Shown in pieces: positions 52,088 through 61,311 of a stretch of 64,000 bases of DNA. The translations under genes were made by a program, and so were the position numbers. The DNA comes from a bacterium (GTDB lineage Bacteria > Krumholzibacteriota > Krumholzibacteriia > JACNKJ01): the NCBI GenBank assembly GCA_024231955.1, contig JAAEPZ010001024.1, positions 434,001 to 498,000 on the forward strand, read 5' to 3'. The notes under the pieces were generated by a model. The model saw nothing but the letters and a program-made list of their open reading frames with translations. It ran no database searches and had not been told where the DNA came from. Positions within the stretch are counted from its first letter, which is position 1. Each line of letters begins with the position of its first letter.

Positions 52088-53743
52088 ATGAAGAAGGTAC
52101 TCGGATTACTCGTGTGTCTATCCTTGCTGGTTGCCAGCGGCGCCATGGCTGGCGTCGTACATGTACCGGCCACCTATTCCACCATCCATGCCGCAGTACA
52201 GGCGTGTCCTGCAGGTGACACCGTCCAGGTTGCTGCCGGAACCTATGCCGACTGCACCCACCAGACCGGTTGGCCTTCGGATCACCCCGCTCCGGCCTGC
52301 GTCATCATGAAGTCCGACGTGACGGTCATCGGCGCCGGCATGGAGGAGACGATCATCGATGCCGAGGGCAACGGTCGCGGCTTCTATCTCTTTGAGGTTG
52401 CGAATATCCGCATCGAAAATCTCCAGGTCCGCAATGCTTTCGCCGCCATGTATGGCGGTGGAATCGTGGTCCGTTACGGCGGCAATTCCATCGAGATCAA
52501 CGATGTGAAGATCTATCAGAACCTTGACGGCGGCATCATCTGCTATAACGATGCCAGCCCCATCATTCGTCGTTGCGACATGATCGAAAACGAAGCCAAA
52601 CAGGGCGGCGGCCTGGCGGCGGAGGACAATAGCCATCCCCAGGTTTACGATTGCCTCATTACGGGCAACTCCGCGCCCGCCGGTGCCGGTGTGGCCATGC
52701 GTACCAACGCCAACGTCCTGTTGTCCAATTGCATCATCGCCAGTAATACCGTGTCCGAAAACAGCGGCTATGGCGGCGGCATCTATGTCGACTCCAGTAT
52801 TGTGACCATTGAGGACTGTACGATCAGCGGCAACACGGTACCCGGTTACGGCGGCGGTATCGCCTTTGGCGCTAATGCCGGCGGCACAGTGACGAATTGT
52901 CAAATTCTGAACAATACCAACTCCCATGCCTACGGCAACGGTGGCGGCATCTACGCCAACTCCTCAAATCCCGCCATCACCAATTGTACGATTGCCGGCA
53001 ACAGCGCCAGTGGCGCCTATGGATTGGGTGGCGGAATCGCCGTCAACTTCGATCCCTCTCCCCTTCTGACCAATTGCACAATCGCCGATAACGCCTGCGG
53101 TCCCCAGGGCGCCGGTGGCGGTATCATGGTTGGCTGGTTCTGTGATGTTCAGATCAACAACTGCATAATAAGCGGCTCCACCCAGGGTGGGGGATTTGGC
53201 GTCGACCCCGATTTTGCAGGCTCCAGCACAGTGAGCTGCACGGACATCTGGGGCAATGCCGGCGGCAACGACATAATCGGCACCGACGCCGGTGGCAACT
53301 TTTCGGCCGATCCCGATTTCTGTGGCGTCAACGATGACAACCCCTACGGCATCGGTGACGACAGCCCCTGCGCGCCCGGCCATCATCCCGATAGCGCTTG
53401 TGATGACGCGCTGATCGGCGCGGGTCCCGTGGGTTGCGCAACGGGCATCAGCGAGAACGCGCCCCGGTTGACCCATCTGCTGGGCAACGCCCCGAATCCG
53501 TTTAATCCTAAAACCACGATCTTTTTCGTGATTGATGAGGCCGGACCTGTTAGCATCCGCATATTCGATGTATCAGGTCGTACAATCCGCAACTTGACCA
53601 AGCGTGAGATGTCTGCGGGCAGCCACGAGGTCGTGTGGAATGGCGTTATGAACAGCGGCCAACGTGCCGGCAGCGGCGTCTATCTGTATGAACTGAATGC
53701 TCTGGGCGAAACTCAATCAAGGCGGATGATACTGGTTAAATGA
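52088..53743 (+). CDS. Secreted parallel beta-helix protein with FlgD-like tail
   Basis: 551 residues. Signal peptide MKKVLGLLVCLSLLVASGAMA, then VVHVPATYSTIHAAVQACPAGDTVQVAAGTYA, the classic start of pectin-lyase-like right-handed beta-helix proteins. The coils repeat as NCIIASNTVSENSGYGGGI, DCTISGNTVPGYGGGI, NCTIAGNSASGAYGLGGGI and NCTIADNACGPQGAGGGI. The end is a FlgD-Ig-like module (NAPNPFNPKTTIFFVI, IFDVSGRTIRNL, GSGVYLYEL, RMILVK). The start could be ATG 52088 or GTG 52082; GGGAGG at 52072 suits either. Its stop overlaps the ATG of the next gene (ATGA), so it is co-translated with a C25-like protein. It may be a glycan-binding or adhesin partner; no lyase residues are evident. Confidence 0.87.
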   Translation: MKKVLGLLVCLSLLVASGAMAGVVHVPATYSTIHAAVQACPAGDTVQVAAGTYADCTHQTGWPSDHPAPACVIMKSDVTVIGAGMEETIIDAEGNGRGFYLFEVANIRIENLQVRNAFAAMYGGGIVVRYGGNSIEINDVKIYQNLDGGIICYNDASPIIRRCDMIENEAKQGGGLAAEDNSHPQVYDCLITGNSAPAGAGVAMRTNANVLLSNCIIASNTVSENSGYGGGIYVDSSIVTIEDCTISGNTVPGYGGGIAFGANAGGTVTNCQILNNTNSHAYGNGGGIYANSSNPAITNCTIAGNSASGAYGLGGGIAVNFDPSPLLTNCTIADNACGPQGAGGGIMVGWFCDVQINNCIISGSTQGGGFGVDPDFAGSSTVSCTDIWGNAGGNDIIGTDAGGNFSADPDFCGVNDDNPYGIGDDSPCAPGHHPDSACDDALIGAGPVGCATGISENAPRLTHLLGNAPNPFNPKTTIFFVIDEAGPVSIRIFDVSGRTIRNLTKREMSAGSHEVVWNGVMNSGQRAGSGVYLYELNALGETQSRRMILVK

Positions 53744-56700
53744 TGCGGTGCTTCAAATTCACGCTTGCTCTAGGAACCGGTCTACTTGCCATGGCGGTCT
53801 CACTGACCGCCATGGCCTCGACCGATCAGCAATCGTCGCTCTCCCATGTTGAAGTCAACTCCGATCACAGCATTCTCACTTTTGCACACGACACCACTGA
53901 TCGAGATCAAAATACTACCCCAACCAACCGGCAGCACCTCGTTGCTCTGCCTCCGGGTGCGATGCCATTGAACGTACATGTTCTGGATGGCCCTGTCGGC
54001 GCCACCGCACATCTGATTGGAATCCAGGGGAGTGTACGCGGAATCCCGCTGGCCGCCTTTGAGGTGGATTGCGACCAGCCGGGCCGGATGCGCGTTCAGC
54101 TCACGCATGACGGCAACTGGAGCAACTCGGCCGATTCGCGTCTGCGCCGGTACTCCCGCTCCTTCAACGAAGCGTTGGGGATACCCGCCACCGGTTCGGA
54201 TCGCGGCGTCATCGAGAGCGAGAACGGCGTCTATCTAATCGTTGTCGCCGATGCCTATCTGGATGCTGTGCAGCCGCTTGTCGAGTGGAAGCATCGTAAA
54301 GGTTTCCGCGTCGAGGTCGTGACCACCAGCGTTACCGGCGGCACCAAAGAGGAGATCCGGGACTGGATCCGCAACGCCTACAACACCTGGGCGGTCCCGC
54401 CCGAGTACCTGTTGCTGATGGGCGATATCGACCTAATTCCATCCTATCTGATCGGTCCCAACTCCACGGACAACCCCTACGGCCTGATGGATGACGACGA
54501 CTGGCTGCCCGACCTGTTTGTCGGCAGAATTTCGGTCGAGAGCGTTTTTGAGGCGGAAACGGCGATCAACAAGATCGCGGCCTACGAGCGCACTCCCGAC
54601 ACCGACAATCCGGCCTGGGTCAACAGCTATCTGGGCGCCGCCACCAATCACGGTGCGGATACTCCGGAGCAGACCGTCCGCTGGTGCATGTCCCAACTGG
54701 ATGATCTGGGCTGGAACAACGGCCATGTCGTCAACCCGGATTACTTCGATCCCGAACTGGTCACCCTTGGTGATTTGATGGGGATGGAGTACCTGGGCGG
54801 CGTTTTCGACCCATTCCATGTGTGGTACAAGACCGTTCCGCAAATCAACGGCAGCCTGGACAACGGGGTCTCGATGCTTATCTACCGCGGCTGGGCCATT
54901 GGCGTTGATGGCTGGGAAGAGCCTCGGTATACGTCGGAGTACATCCCGGGGCTGGATAACGGCAATATGAATCCCGTCGTTCTCAGCTTCGTCTGCGATA
55001 CGGGTTGCTATAGTTACGACCAGAGGCCCTGCATGGGCGAGGCCTGGCTCCGCGCCGGTTCACCGGAGGAAGCCAAGGGCGCCGTTGCCTTTATCGGCAA
55101 TACGGTGTTCTGGTCCCATACCCGCTATAATGACTCCATGGCGGCATCCTTCTTCGAGAAATTCGGGGATGAGGGGATCACCGACATGGGGCGCTGGATG
55201 CTCGCCGCTCGGACGCGGTTCGTCGAGTACTGGCCCCACCTCGAGGATTTTGAGGATCACCTGACCAAGTCGGCCGAGTTCTACTTCAGCGTCTACAACC
55301 TGCTGGGCGAGCCTGAGCTGAACATGCATCGTGATGCTCAGACCGCAATTGTCGTGGACCACGACGCCACTCTCCCTGTGGGCGCCAACGTGGTGTATGT
55401 CTCCGTCATGGAGGCCGACGGCACCACGCCTCTGGCGGGCGCGCGCGTTGGTGTGGTCCAGGGCGACACCTGGCTCGGATGCGCTTTCACGGATGCGTCC
55501 GGAACCGCCGGTGTTCCGCTGGAGAGTTTCATCATGGGTACCGACCTGGCGGTCACTGTGACCTGTCCCGATCGTCTGCCCGAAGAGTCGATTATCACGA
55601 CCGGCAATGCCGACGCGTTCGTGACGCTGGACTCCTTCGTGATCGACGACTCCGCCGGCAACGACGACGGCATCGTCAATCCGGGCGAGACTGTCGCCAT
55701 CACCGCAACCCTGCGCAACGCTGGTGCATTGGGGGCGACGACCCTTGCGACCTCACTCCTTGATGCCGGCGCGCCCGTGACGATCGGCGTCGACGGTTCG
55801 ACGGCGGCGGATATCGCAGGCGGCGGTACGGCCGTAATCGACTCTCCCTACAGCCTGACGGTCGACAGCGATGTCGAGGACGGGCGTCGGATCCATCTCG
55901 AGCATGTAGTCGAGCATGTCGATGGCGAGGACGTATCGGTTCTGATGTTCGATGTCGTCGCGCCCAAGTTCATTGCTTCGGCGTTCACGCTGGGCGAAGA
56001 CGGCTATCTGCTGCCGGGGCAAGCCAACGACATCGTGATCGAACTGACGAACATCGGGCATGCGGCCACAGCCGGCTGCGAGGTTGACCTGATTCTCGGC
56101 GATCCCACCGTCGGCAGCGTCAGCGTTGAGGAGAGCAGCTATCCGGCGATAGAGGTGGAGGCGAGCGCAGTGAACACCACGGCCTTCGTGCTCGATCTCA
56201 ACGCGGATGTTCCCGCGGGCAAGTTGATATTGCTCTCCCTTGCGATCACGACCGCCGAGGGCTATGACCTGACTATCGACTTCACGCTGGGCGCCGGCAG
56301 GATCAACCCCGCCGCACCTGTGGGTCCGGACGCCTTCGGTTATTACGCCTATGACAGCTCGGACATCTTCTACACGGAGAAACCCGACTTCCGCTGGCGC
56401 GAGATCAGTCCCGCTTACGGCGGCGACGGGGATCCTGTCGTCTACTGGGCGAACGATGAGATGGCCAGCGTCGTCATACCGTTCGATTTCGACTTCTATG
56501 GCGTGACCTACAATGCGATGCAGGTTGCGGATGACGGTTGGATCTCGTTCGATACGGAGGAGTTCTTCAGTTTCTATAATTGGGGGCTGCCCAACGAACA
56601 TGGTCTGCACTCGATCATTGCGCCCTTCTGGGACAACTTCAATCCGACCTACCACGACACCATCTACCTTGATGATGGCGTCTACACCAAGTATGACGAT

Positions 56701-57567
56701 ATGGAGCACATCTTCATCGTCGAGTGGAGCCGGATGCGCAGCCATTACGAAGCCCTGTCCGATCGGCAGACATTCCAGTTGGTGCTGTTCGACCCTGAGT
56801 TCCACGACGATGAGAGTTTCTTCGAGTTCCAGTACTATCAGGTGAACAACAATAATTACCTGCGGAACTACGCCACGATCGGCATCGAGGATCAAACCGA
56901 GGCCATCGGCCTGGAGCTGTCCTACGCCAGTATGATCACGCCGGGCATGACCCCGGTGGGTCCGGGACTGGCGGTTCGACTGACGACGTTGCCGCCGGTC
57001 TATCTGCCGTTGGCGCTCGATTCCTTCACCGCCGATCCGGATATCGAGGGTCTCAAACTGAGTTGGTCGCTCTCCGACGATCGTCCGATTTGCGGTTGGC
57101 GTCTGTATCGAACCGTGGCGGGCGTCGAAACCCGGGTGGGTGGCGATCTGGCCGCGTACACGCGCAATGTGATCGACCATGATGCCGATCCGACTCTTAA
57201 CAATGAGTACCGACTGGTGGCCCTGCATCCTTATGAGCAGGAATCCGACCTGGGCCCCTGGTACAGTCTGACCGATCTCAACACGACGCTTCAGTTCAGC
57301 CTGTCTCAGAATCTGCCCAATCCCATGGTGGCCGATTCTCGAATCGACTATGTCCTCCCCGAGTCGGCCGACGTCACCTTGAAGGTGTACAACGCGGCCG
57401 GTCGCCTGGTGCGGACTCTGGTCGAGGGGATGCAGCCGGCCGGACACGGCAGCGCCATGTGGGACGGCAAGGGCACCGATGGCCAGAGCGTGGCCACCGG
57501 CGTCTACTTCTATCGCCTCGAAACGGGCGGCAGGATACTCACTCGTAAACTAATGCTCATCCGCTAA
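53740..57567 (+). CDS. Gingipain-like (C25) secreted protein 4
   Basis: 1,275 residues, coupled to the beta-helix gene by a 4-bp overlap. Signal peptide (KFTLALGTGLLAMAVSLTAMA), a C25-like domain at about 165-540 (WKHRKGFRVEVVTTSV, EYLLLMGDIDLIPSY, LPDLFVGRISVES, IYRGWAIGVDGW, SFVCDTGCYS with Cys419, WSHTRYND with His460, VYNLLGEPELNMH). Then an Ig-like unit (DDGIVNPGETVAITATL), the YYAYDSSD ... FYGVTYNAMQVADDGWISF module, a fibronectin-like segment and a FlgD-like tail (NLPNPMVADSRIDYVLP, VYNAAGRLVRTL, GVYFYRL, LMLIR). The propeptide is shorter than in copies 1-3 and the jelly-roll is missing, so it belongs to another branch. The gingipain GHG His is again replaced (GWA). Confidence 0.87.
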   Translation: MMRCFKFTLALGTGLLAMAVSLTAMASTDQQSSLSHVEVNSDHSILTFAHDTTDRDQNTTPTNRQHLVALPPGAMPLNVHVLDGPVGATAHLIGIQGSVRGIPLAAFEVDCDQPGRMRVQLTHDGNWSNSADSRLRRYSRSFNEALGIPATGSDRGVIESENGVYLIVVADAYLDAVQPLVEWKHRKGFRVEVVTTSVTGGTKEEIRDWIRNAYNTWAVPPEYLLLMGDIDLIPSYLIGPNSTDNPYGLMDDDDWLPDLFVGRISVESVFEAETAINKIAAYERTPDTDNPAWVNSYLGAATNHGADTPEQTVRWCMSQLDDLGWNNGHVVNPDYFDPELVTLGDLMGMEYLGGVFDPFHVWYKTVPQINGSLDNGVSMLIYRGWAIGVDGWEEPRYTSEYIPGLDNGNMNPVVLSFVCDTGCYSYDQRPCMGEAWLRAGSPEEAKGAVAFIGNTVFWSHTRYNDSMAASFFEKFGDEGITDMGRWMLAARTRFVEYWPHLEDFEDHLTKSAEFYFSVYNLLGEPELNMHRDAQTAIVVDHDATLPVGANVVYVSVMEADGTTPLAGARVGVVQGDTWLGCAFTDASGTAGVPLESFIMGTDLAVTVTCPDRLPEESIITTGNADAFVTLDSFVIDDSAGNDDGIVNPGETVAITATLRNAGALGATTLATSLLDAGAPVTIGVDGSTAADIAGGGTAVIDSPYSLTVDSDVEDGRRIHLEHVVEHVDGEDVSVLMFDVVAPKFIASAFTLGEDGYLLPGQANDIVIELTNIGHAATAGCEVDLILGDPTVGSVSVEESSYPAIEVEASAVNTTAFVLDLNADVPAGKLILLSLAITTAEGYDLTIDFTLGAGRINPAAPVGPDAFGYYAYDSSDIFYTEKPDFRWREISPAYGGDGDPVVYWANDEMASVVIPFDFDFYGVTYNAMQVADDGWISFDTEEFFSFYNWGLPNEHGLHSIIAPFWDNFNPTYHDTIYLDDGVYTKYDDMEHIFIVEWSRMRSHYEALSDRQTFQLVLFDPEFHDDESFFEFQYYQVNNNNYLRNYATIGIEDQTEAIGLELSYASMITPGMTPVGPGLAVRLTTLPPVYLPLALDSFTADPDIEGLKLSWSLSDDRPICGWRLYRTVAGVETRVGGDLAAYTRNVIDHDADPTLNNEYRLVALHPYEQESDLGPWYSLTDLNTTLQFSLSQNLPNPMVADSRIDYVLPESADVTLKVYNAAGRLVRTLVEGMQPAGHGSAMWDGKGTDGQSVATGVYFYRLETGGRILTRKLMLIR

Positions 57568-57586
57568 GCGGATTGGTTCACACTGG

Positions 57587-57615
57587 ACACGGGGGCGCAG
57601 CACGCGCCCCCGTGT
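57587..57615 (+). terminator. GC-rich hairpin after C25-like gene 4
   Basis: A perfect 12-bp stem (ACACGGGGGCGC and its complement) with a 5-nt loop lies 20 bp after the stop and 28 bp before pgsB. No T-tract follows, so it may reduce rather than block read-through into the pgs genes. Confidence 0.5.
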
Positions 57616-57642
57616 GCCAAGGCTTCTGGAAATCGGGCAATC

Positions 57643-58809
57643 ATGAAGCTGATTCTGCTTCTTTTTCTGGTGCTCATTGTGATGGGCACATTCGAGATGG
57701 TCCGCCATCGCCTCGTGCGCAGGCGTGTGCCCATCCGAATCCATATCAATGGCAGTCGCGGCAAAAGCTCCGTGGCGCGTCTGATCGCGGCCGGAATTCA
57801 GACCGGTAGCCTGCGCGTCTTCGCGAAGACTACCGGTTCCGCCGCACGCGTCATATTTCCCGACGGTCGCGAGGTGCCTGTGCGGCGGCGGGGAGCTCCC
57901 AACATCCGTGAACAGCTGAGGATCTTCCGCCTGGCCGCGGCCGCAGGGTCCGATGTGATCGTGCTGGAGTGCATGGCCGTCCGCCCCGATCTGCAGTGGA
58001 CGTGCGAGCATCAGATCGTCGGCGCCACGCACGGCGTCATCACCAACGTGCGCCCCGATCATCTTGAGGCGATGGGACCGCGCATCGATGATGTGGCGGA
58101 GAGCCTGTCGGGCACGATTCCGCGGCGGAGCAAGTTATTCACGGCCGAGGAGAAGTTCACGAATTTCTTCGAGGCAAAGTCGAGAAAACTGGGGACCGAG
58201 TTCATCTATCCCGATCCGAACACCGTGACGCGTGAAGAGTTGGCGAAGTTCAAGTACGTCGAGTTCGCCGAGAATGTGGCGCTGGCGCTGGCCGTCTGCG
58301 AGTCGATTGGCGTCGAGCGGGAAGCCGCCCTGACCGGCATGTGGGATGTCGTCCCCGACATCGGGGCCCTGATCCCCTGCAAGGTTCGGGAGGGGGACAA
58401 GGAGATCGACTTCATCAACCTGTTCGCGGCCAACGATCCCGAGTCGACCGCTTTCGTCTGGGAGCACATGGGCTTGCCCCAGACGGTTGAGAAGAATATA
58501 GCCCTGATCAATATTCGCGCGGACAGGATGCGGCGCAGCAAGGATCTGGCCCCCCTGTTCAGCGAAAGGATCGAAGCCCACCGCCTGGTTCTCATCGGGG
58601 AGCAGACGGAGGTCTTCGCCGACATACTCCGGCGCGAGGGTGTGGACAGAACCAAAATCGTCGATCTGGGTGGTCGCTCCGCCGAGGAGATCTGGACGCG
58701 GCTTCTGGAATTGACCGACGAGCAATCCAACGTCGTCGGCATCGGCAACATCGGCGGCGTCGGAGTGCGCCTGCTCGATCTTATCGACAGCAAGGAGCAG
58801 ATAGCTTGA
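57643..58809 (+). CDS. pgsB: Poly-gamma-glutamate synthase ligase subunit PgsB/CapB
   Basis: 388 residues. One N-terminal membrane helix (LILLLFLVLIVMGTFEMV), then a Mur-ligase-like ATPase fold with the P-loop HINGSRGKSSVARLI near residue 40. CapB-type motifs follow: AKTTGSAARVIFPDG, LECMAVRPDLQWTCEHQIV, THGVITNVRPDHLEAMG, NLFAANDPEST, and GIGNIGGVG near the end. PgsB forms the amide ligase core with PgsC at the inner membrane, polymerising glutamate through the gamma-carboxyl. The length fits the family. Its TGA overlaps the TTG of pgsC. The context of pgsC and pgsW makes the call solid. Confidence 0.95.
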   Translation: MKLILLLFLVLIVMGTFEMVRHRLVRRRVPIRIHINGSRGKSSVARLIAAGIQTGSLRVFAKTTGSAARVIFPDGREVPVRRRGAPNIREQLRIFRLAAAAGSDVIVLECMAVRPDLQWTCEHQIVGATHGVITNVRPDHLEAMGPRIDDVAESLSGTIPRRSKLFTAEEKFTNFFEAKSRKLGTEFIYPDPNTVTREELAKFKYVEFAENVALALAVCESIGVEREAALTGMWDVVPDIGALIPCKVREGDKEIDFINLFAANDPESTAFVWEHMGLPQTVEKNIALINIRADRMRRSKDLAPLFSERIEAHRLVLIGEQTEVFADILRREGVDRTKIVDLGGRSAEEIWTRLLELTDEQSNVVGIGNIGGVGVRLLDLIDSKEQIA

Positions 58810-59279
58810 TCTATCAAAGCATAGGCATCGGTCTGATCGTCAGCCTGGTCTTTTCGGAGATCCTGGGCCTGGCGGCCGGTGGCCTGATTGTGCCGGGGTA
58901 CATCGCCCTCTATCTCGATCAGCCGCTCCGTATCGTGGGCACGCTGCTGGCATCGCTCGTCACGTTCGGCAGTATCCATCTCGTCAGCCGTTTCATCCTC
59001 CTTTACGGAAGACGCACGCTGGTCTTCAGCGTTCTGGCTGGATTCCTGTTCGGCTACCTGACCCGTTACCTGCTGGTCTTCAACGACCTGCTCGGCATCG
59101 GGGTGGATGTCTCGATCATTCAGTCGATCGGCTACATCATACCCGGCCTGATCGCCTACTGGATGTTGCGGCAGGGTGTCATCGAAACGCTGTGCACCAT
59201 GCTCATGGCGTCATTCATCGTTCGTCTGGCCTTGATCGCTGCCTATGGGGGGAAGCTCATTGAGTTCTCTATCGGATAG
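58806..59279 (+). CDS. pgsC: Poly-gamma-glutamate synthase membrane subunit PgsC/CapC
   Basis: 157 residues with about five hydrophobic segments and the PgsC opening SIGIGLIVSLVFSEILGLAAGGLIVPGYIALYLD in outline (FSEILGL...GGLIVPGY is the family signature). Later it has IIPGLIAYWMLRQGVIETL. It is the integral membrane partner of PgsB. The start is TTG at 58806, overlapping the pgsB stop (TTGA), so the two subunits are translationally coupled. The 3' end overlaps pgsW. Confidence 0.95.
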   Translation: MIYQSIGIGLIVSLVFSEILGLAAGGLIVPGYIALYLDQPLRIVGTLLASLVTFGSIHLVSRFILLYGRRTLVFSVLAGFLFGYLTRYLLVFNDLLGIGVDVSIIQSIGYIIPGLIAYWMLRQGVIETLCTMLMASFIVRLALIAAYGGKLIEFSIG

Positions 59280-60384
59280 AAGACGGAAGCTTGTTCTCTT
59301 CAGCCTGGCGTTGCTGGCCCTGGGGATGCAGATCGTGCTGGAGACGACGCGCACCCAGATCAAGCAGCACAACTATGAGCTGAAGCTGGAGGCGGCGACC
59401 ATGGCGAGCGAGGCGTTCGACGCCGTGCGGCGTCACCGCCTGATGGAGGGCGCGGTTCTCGATCTGATCAACGATCCCGCGGGCACCGGCCTCATCGGTC
59501 CCGAGTTCAGTCCGATCACCAACGCGCAGGGTGTGCTTGAGTCAAAGCTCACGACCCTGAATCCCAACTGGGCCGCCGTTCTGATCGATTACTTCAAGAA
59601 TATCGGCCTGAAGCCGGGCGACCCCGTGGCTCTGGCCGTTTCGGGCTCGTTTCCCGGGATGAACATCTGCCTGTACGCCGCCATAGAGGCCATGGAGCTG
59701 CACCCGGAGGTCATCACCTCGATCGGTGCCTCGATGTGGGGCGCCAATGATCCCGCCTTTACCTGGCTGGACATGGAGAGCCTTTTCCTGGAGGAGAAGA
59801 TCTTCCATATCAAGTCCGCCGGCGCAACCTACGGCGGCGGCAACGATATGGGTCGGGGACTCAACCCGGAGGGGCGACGCCTGATCAGCGAGTGTTTCGA
59901 GCGCAATGAGGTCGAGTTGATTGCGTCGAACAACATAGAGGACGCCATCACAAAGAGGATGACCTTCTATGAAGAGAGGGTGCGCGGCCGCCGTTATTAC
60001 GCCTACATCAATGTCGGCGGAGGCGTGGCCAGTCTGGGCAGCAGCCAGAACAAGATCGTCATTCCCCAGGGAGTGTTCACGGACCTGGGCGTGAAGAACT
60101 TCCCGCGCAAGGGTACTATGATCCTGATGTCGGAAAAGGGTGTGCCGGTTGTGCACCTGCTCAACATGCGCGCGCTGGCTACGGCCGAGGGATTGCCGAT
60201 TGCGCCCGATTATCTGCCCGAACCGGGTGAGGGTGAGATTTTCGTCAAGCACAGTTACAGGTTGATGCTGGTCGTCGCCTTTCTCGTGCTATACTGCCTG
60301 ACTTGCGTACTGGTCCTCGCGCCCGAATTGCGCCGCGGCCTGTTCGACAAGTGGAGCGGAAAAGTGGATGGAGATACTGTATGA
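59260..60384 (+). CDS. pgsW: Poly-gamma-glutamate system protein PgsW
   Basis: About 374 residues. An N-terminal membrane helix (KLVLFSLALLALGMQIVLE), a large periplasmic domain and a C-terminal helix (LMLVVAFLVLYCLTCVLVL). Family features are GLIGPEFSPITNAQGVLESK, NPNWAAVLIDYFKNIGLKPGDPVA and SIGASMWGANDPAFTWLDME, as in the PgsW/gamma-Glu_sys family that accompanies pgsBC in many non-Bacillus genomes in place of PgsA. The start is drawn at TTG 59260 (MSSLSDRRRK), with GGGGGGA at 6 nt; ATG 59245 is an alternative. It overlaps pgsC by 20 bp, and its stop overlaps the next ATG. Confidence 0.9.
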   Translation: MSSLSDRRRKLVLFSLALLALGMQIVLETTRTQIKQHNYELKLEAATMASEAFDAVRRHRLMEGAVLDLINDPAGTGLIGPEFSPITNAQGVLESKLTTLNPNWAAVLIDYFKNIGLKPGDPVALAVSGSFPGMNICLYAAIEAMELHPEVITSIGASMWGANDPAFTWLDMESLFLEEKIFHIKSAGATYGGGNDMGRGLNPEGRRLISECFERNEVELIASNNIEDAITKRMTFYEERVRGRRYYAYINVGGGVASLGSSQNKIVIPQGVFTDLGVKNFPRKGTMILMSEKGVPVVHLLNMRALATAEGLPIAPDYLPEPGEGEIFVKHSYRLMLVVAFLVLYCLTCVLVLAPELRRGLFDKWSGKVDGDTV

Positions 60385-61307
60385 GCAATATAAAACCCTC
60401 TCGAATTCGTCTTTGCGCGACGGCCCTCGCCACGGGCCTGTTGTTGCTCGCTTGCGGAGCACAGGCAAAGACAAGCTGGCGGAACGTGACGCCCAGGGAT
60501 GACGGCGGCAAGGTCTGCATAGAGGTGCAGGGTGAGAGCTTCGACTATTATCGGCTCTCCGAAGATCGCCCCGTAGTGCTGCGAGTGCGCGGCCCCCGCC
60601 GGCTCAAGATCGTGACGCGTTATCTGTTTTCGCCGGATGATCCCACAACCCAGAACTACAACATGCGCATCCTGGTGGATGGGGCCGAAGTTTTGTCGCG
60701 TGCCGTCACGGGTCGCGTACTTGACGGTCCCCGCCTCTGCGAGGGTGAGGGCGCGGTGGCGGCCCTGCGTAAATCGACGCTGAGTATTCCGACGGGTCTG
60801 CATGATATCCAGATCTTCGGCACGGCCCCCGGCAGCGGTCAGATCGTTGCCCGGTTCTTCAGGGAGTCGAAGAAGGAGGCGGCCAAGGATGTCTCCTATG
60901 CCCCGGAGAGTTACGACGCCGTATATCACCTGCAATTCGCCAGCGGCAAGCAGTCGACCTACTACCATTTTTCGGCTGATGCGCCGCTTGTCTTCACGGT
61001 GAAGGGGCCGACGAGCCTCAAGGTGTACACTCGGCTGGATTTCGATCACACGATGAACGGCAGCCAGAACTACTCACTCGAATTGCTCAGGGATGGGGAG
61101 CCGGTCAACGTCTTCCACTATCACTCGAGCAAGCTCAGCAGCGCCGCCTACATCGAGCGACCCGACATTCTGCCCGGCGACCGCAAGTTGCTCAGGATCT
61201 CCGTGCCCAGAGGGGAACATCGTTACGAACTTCGTTGCGTGCGCCCCGATGCCTGCGGCATCTCAACCATGATTCGTATTCCGGAAGCTGACATCAACCC
61301 GAGGTAA
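60381..61307 (+). CDS. Periplasmic protein with two copies of an uncharacterised domain, in the pgs operon
   Basis: 308 residues from ATG at 60381 (ATGA overlap with pgsW). The signal sequence (ATALATGLLLLACG) has an LLAC lipobox, so it is probably a lipoprotein; cleavage at AQA by signal peptidase I is the alternative. The mature protein is an internal duplication of a domain of about 110 residues. Copy A has FDYYRLSEDRPVVLRVRGP, LKIVTRYLF, QNYNMRILVDG and LSIPTGLHDIQIFG. Copy B has TYYHFSADAPLVFTVKGP, LKVYTRLDF, QNYSLELLRDG and ISVPRGEHRYEL. A third copy opens the next gene's product. I do not recognise the domain; context suggests a role in handling or exporting poly-gamma-glutamate. Confidence 0.8.
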   Translation: MSNIKPSRIRLCATALATGLLLLACGAQAKTSWRNVTPRDDGGKVCIEVQGESFDYYRLSEDRPVVLRVRGPRRLKIVTRYLFSPDDPTTQNYNMRILVDGAEVLSRAVTGRVLDGPRLCEGEGAVAALRKSTLSIPTGLHDIQIFGTAPGSGQIVARFFRESKKEAAKDVSYAPESYDAVYHLQFASGKQSTYYHFSADAPLVFTVKGPTSLKVYTRLDFDHTMNGSQNYSLELLRDGEPVNVFHYHSSKLSSAAYIERPDILPGDRKLLRISVPRGEHRYELRCVRPDACGISTMIRIPEADINPR

Positions 61308-61311
61308 ATGC

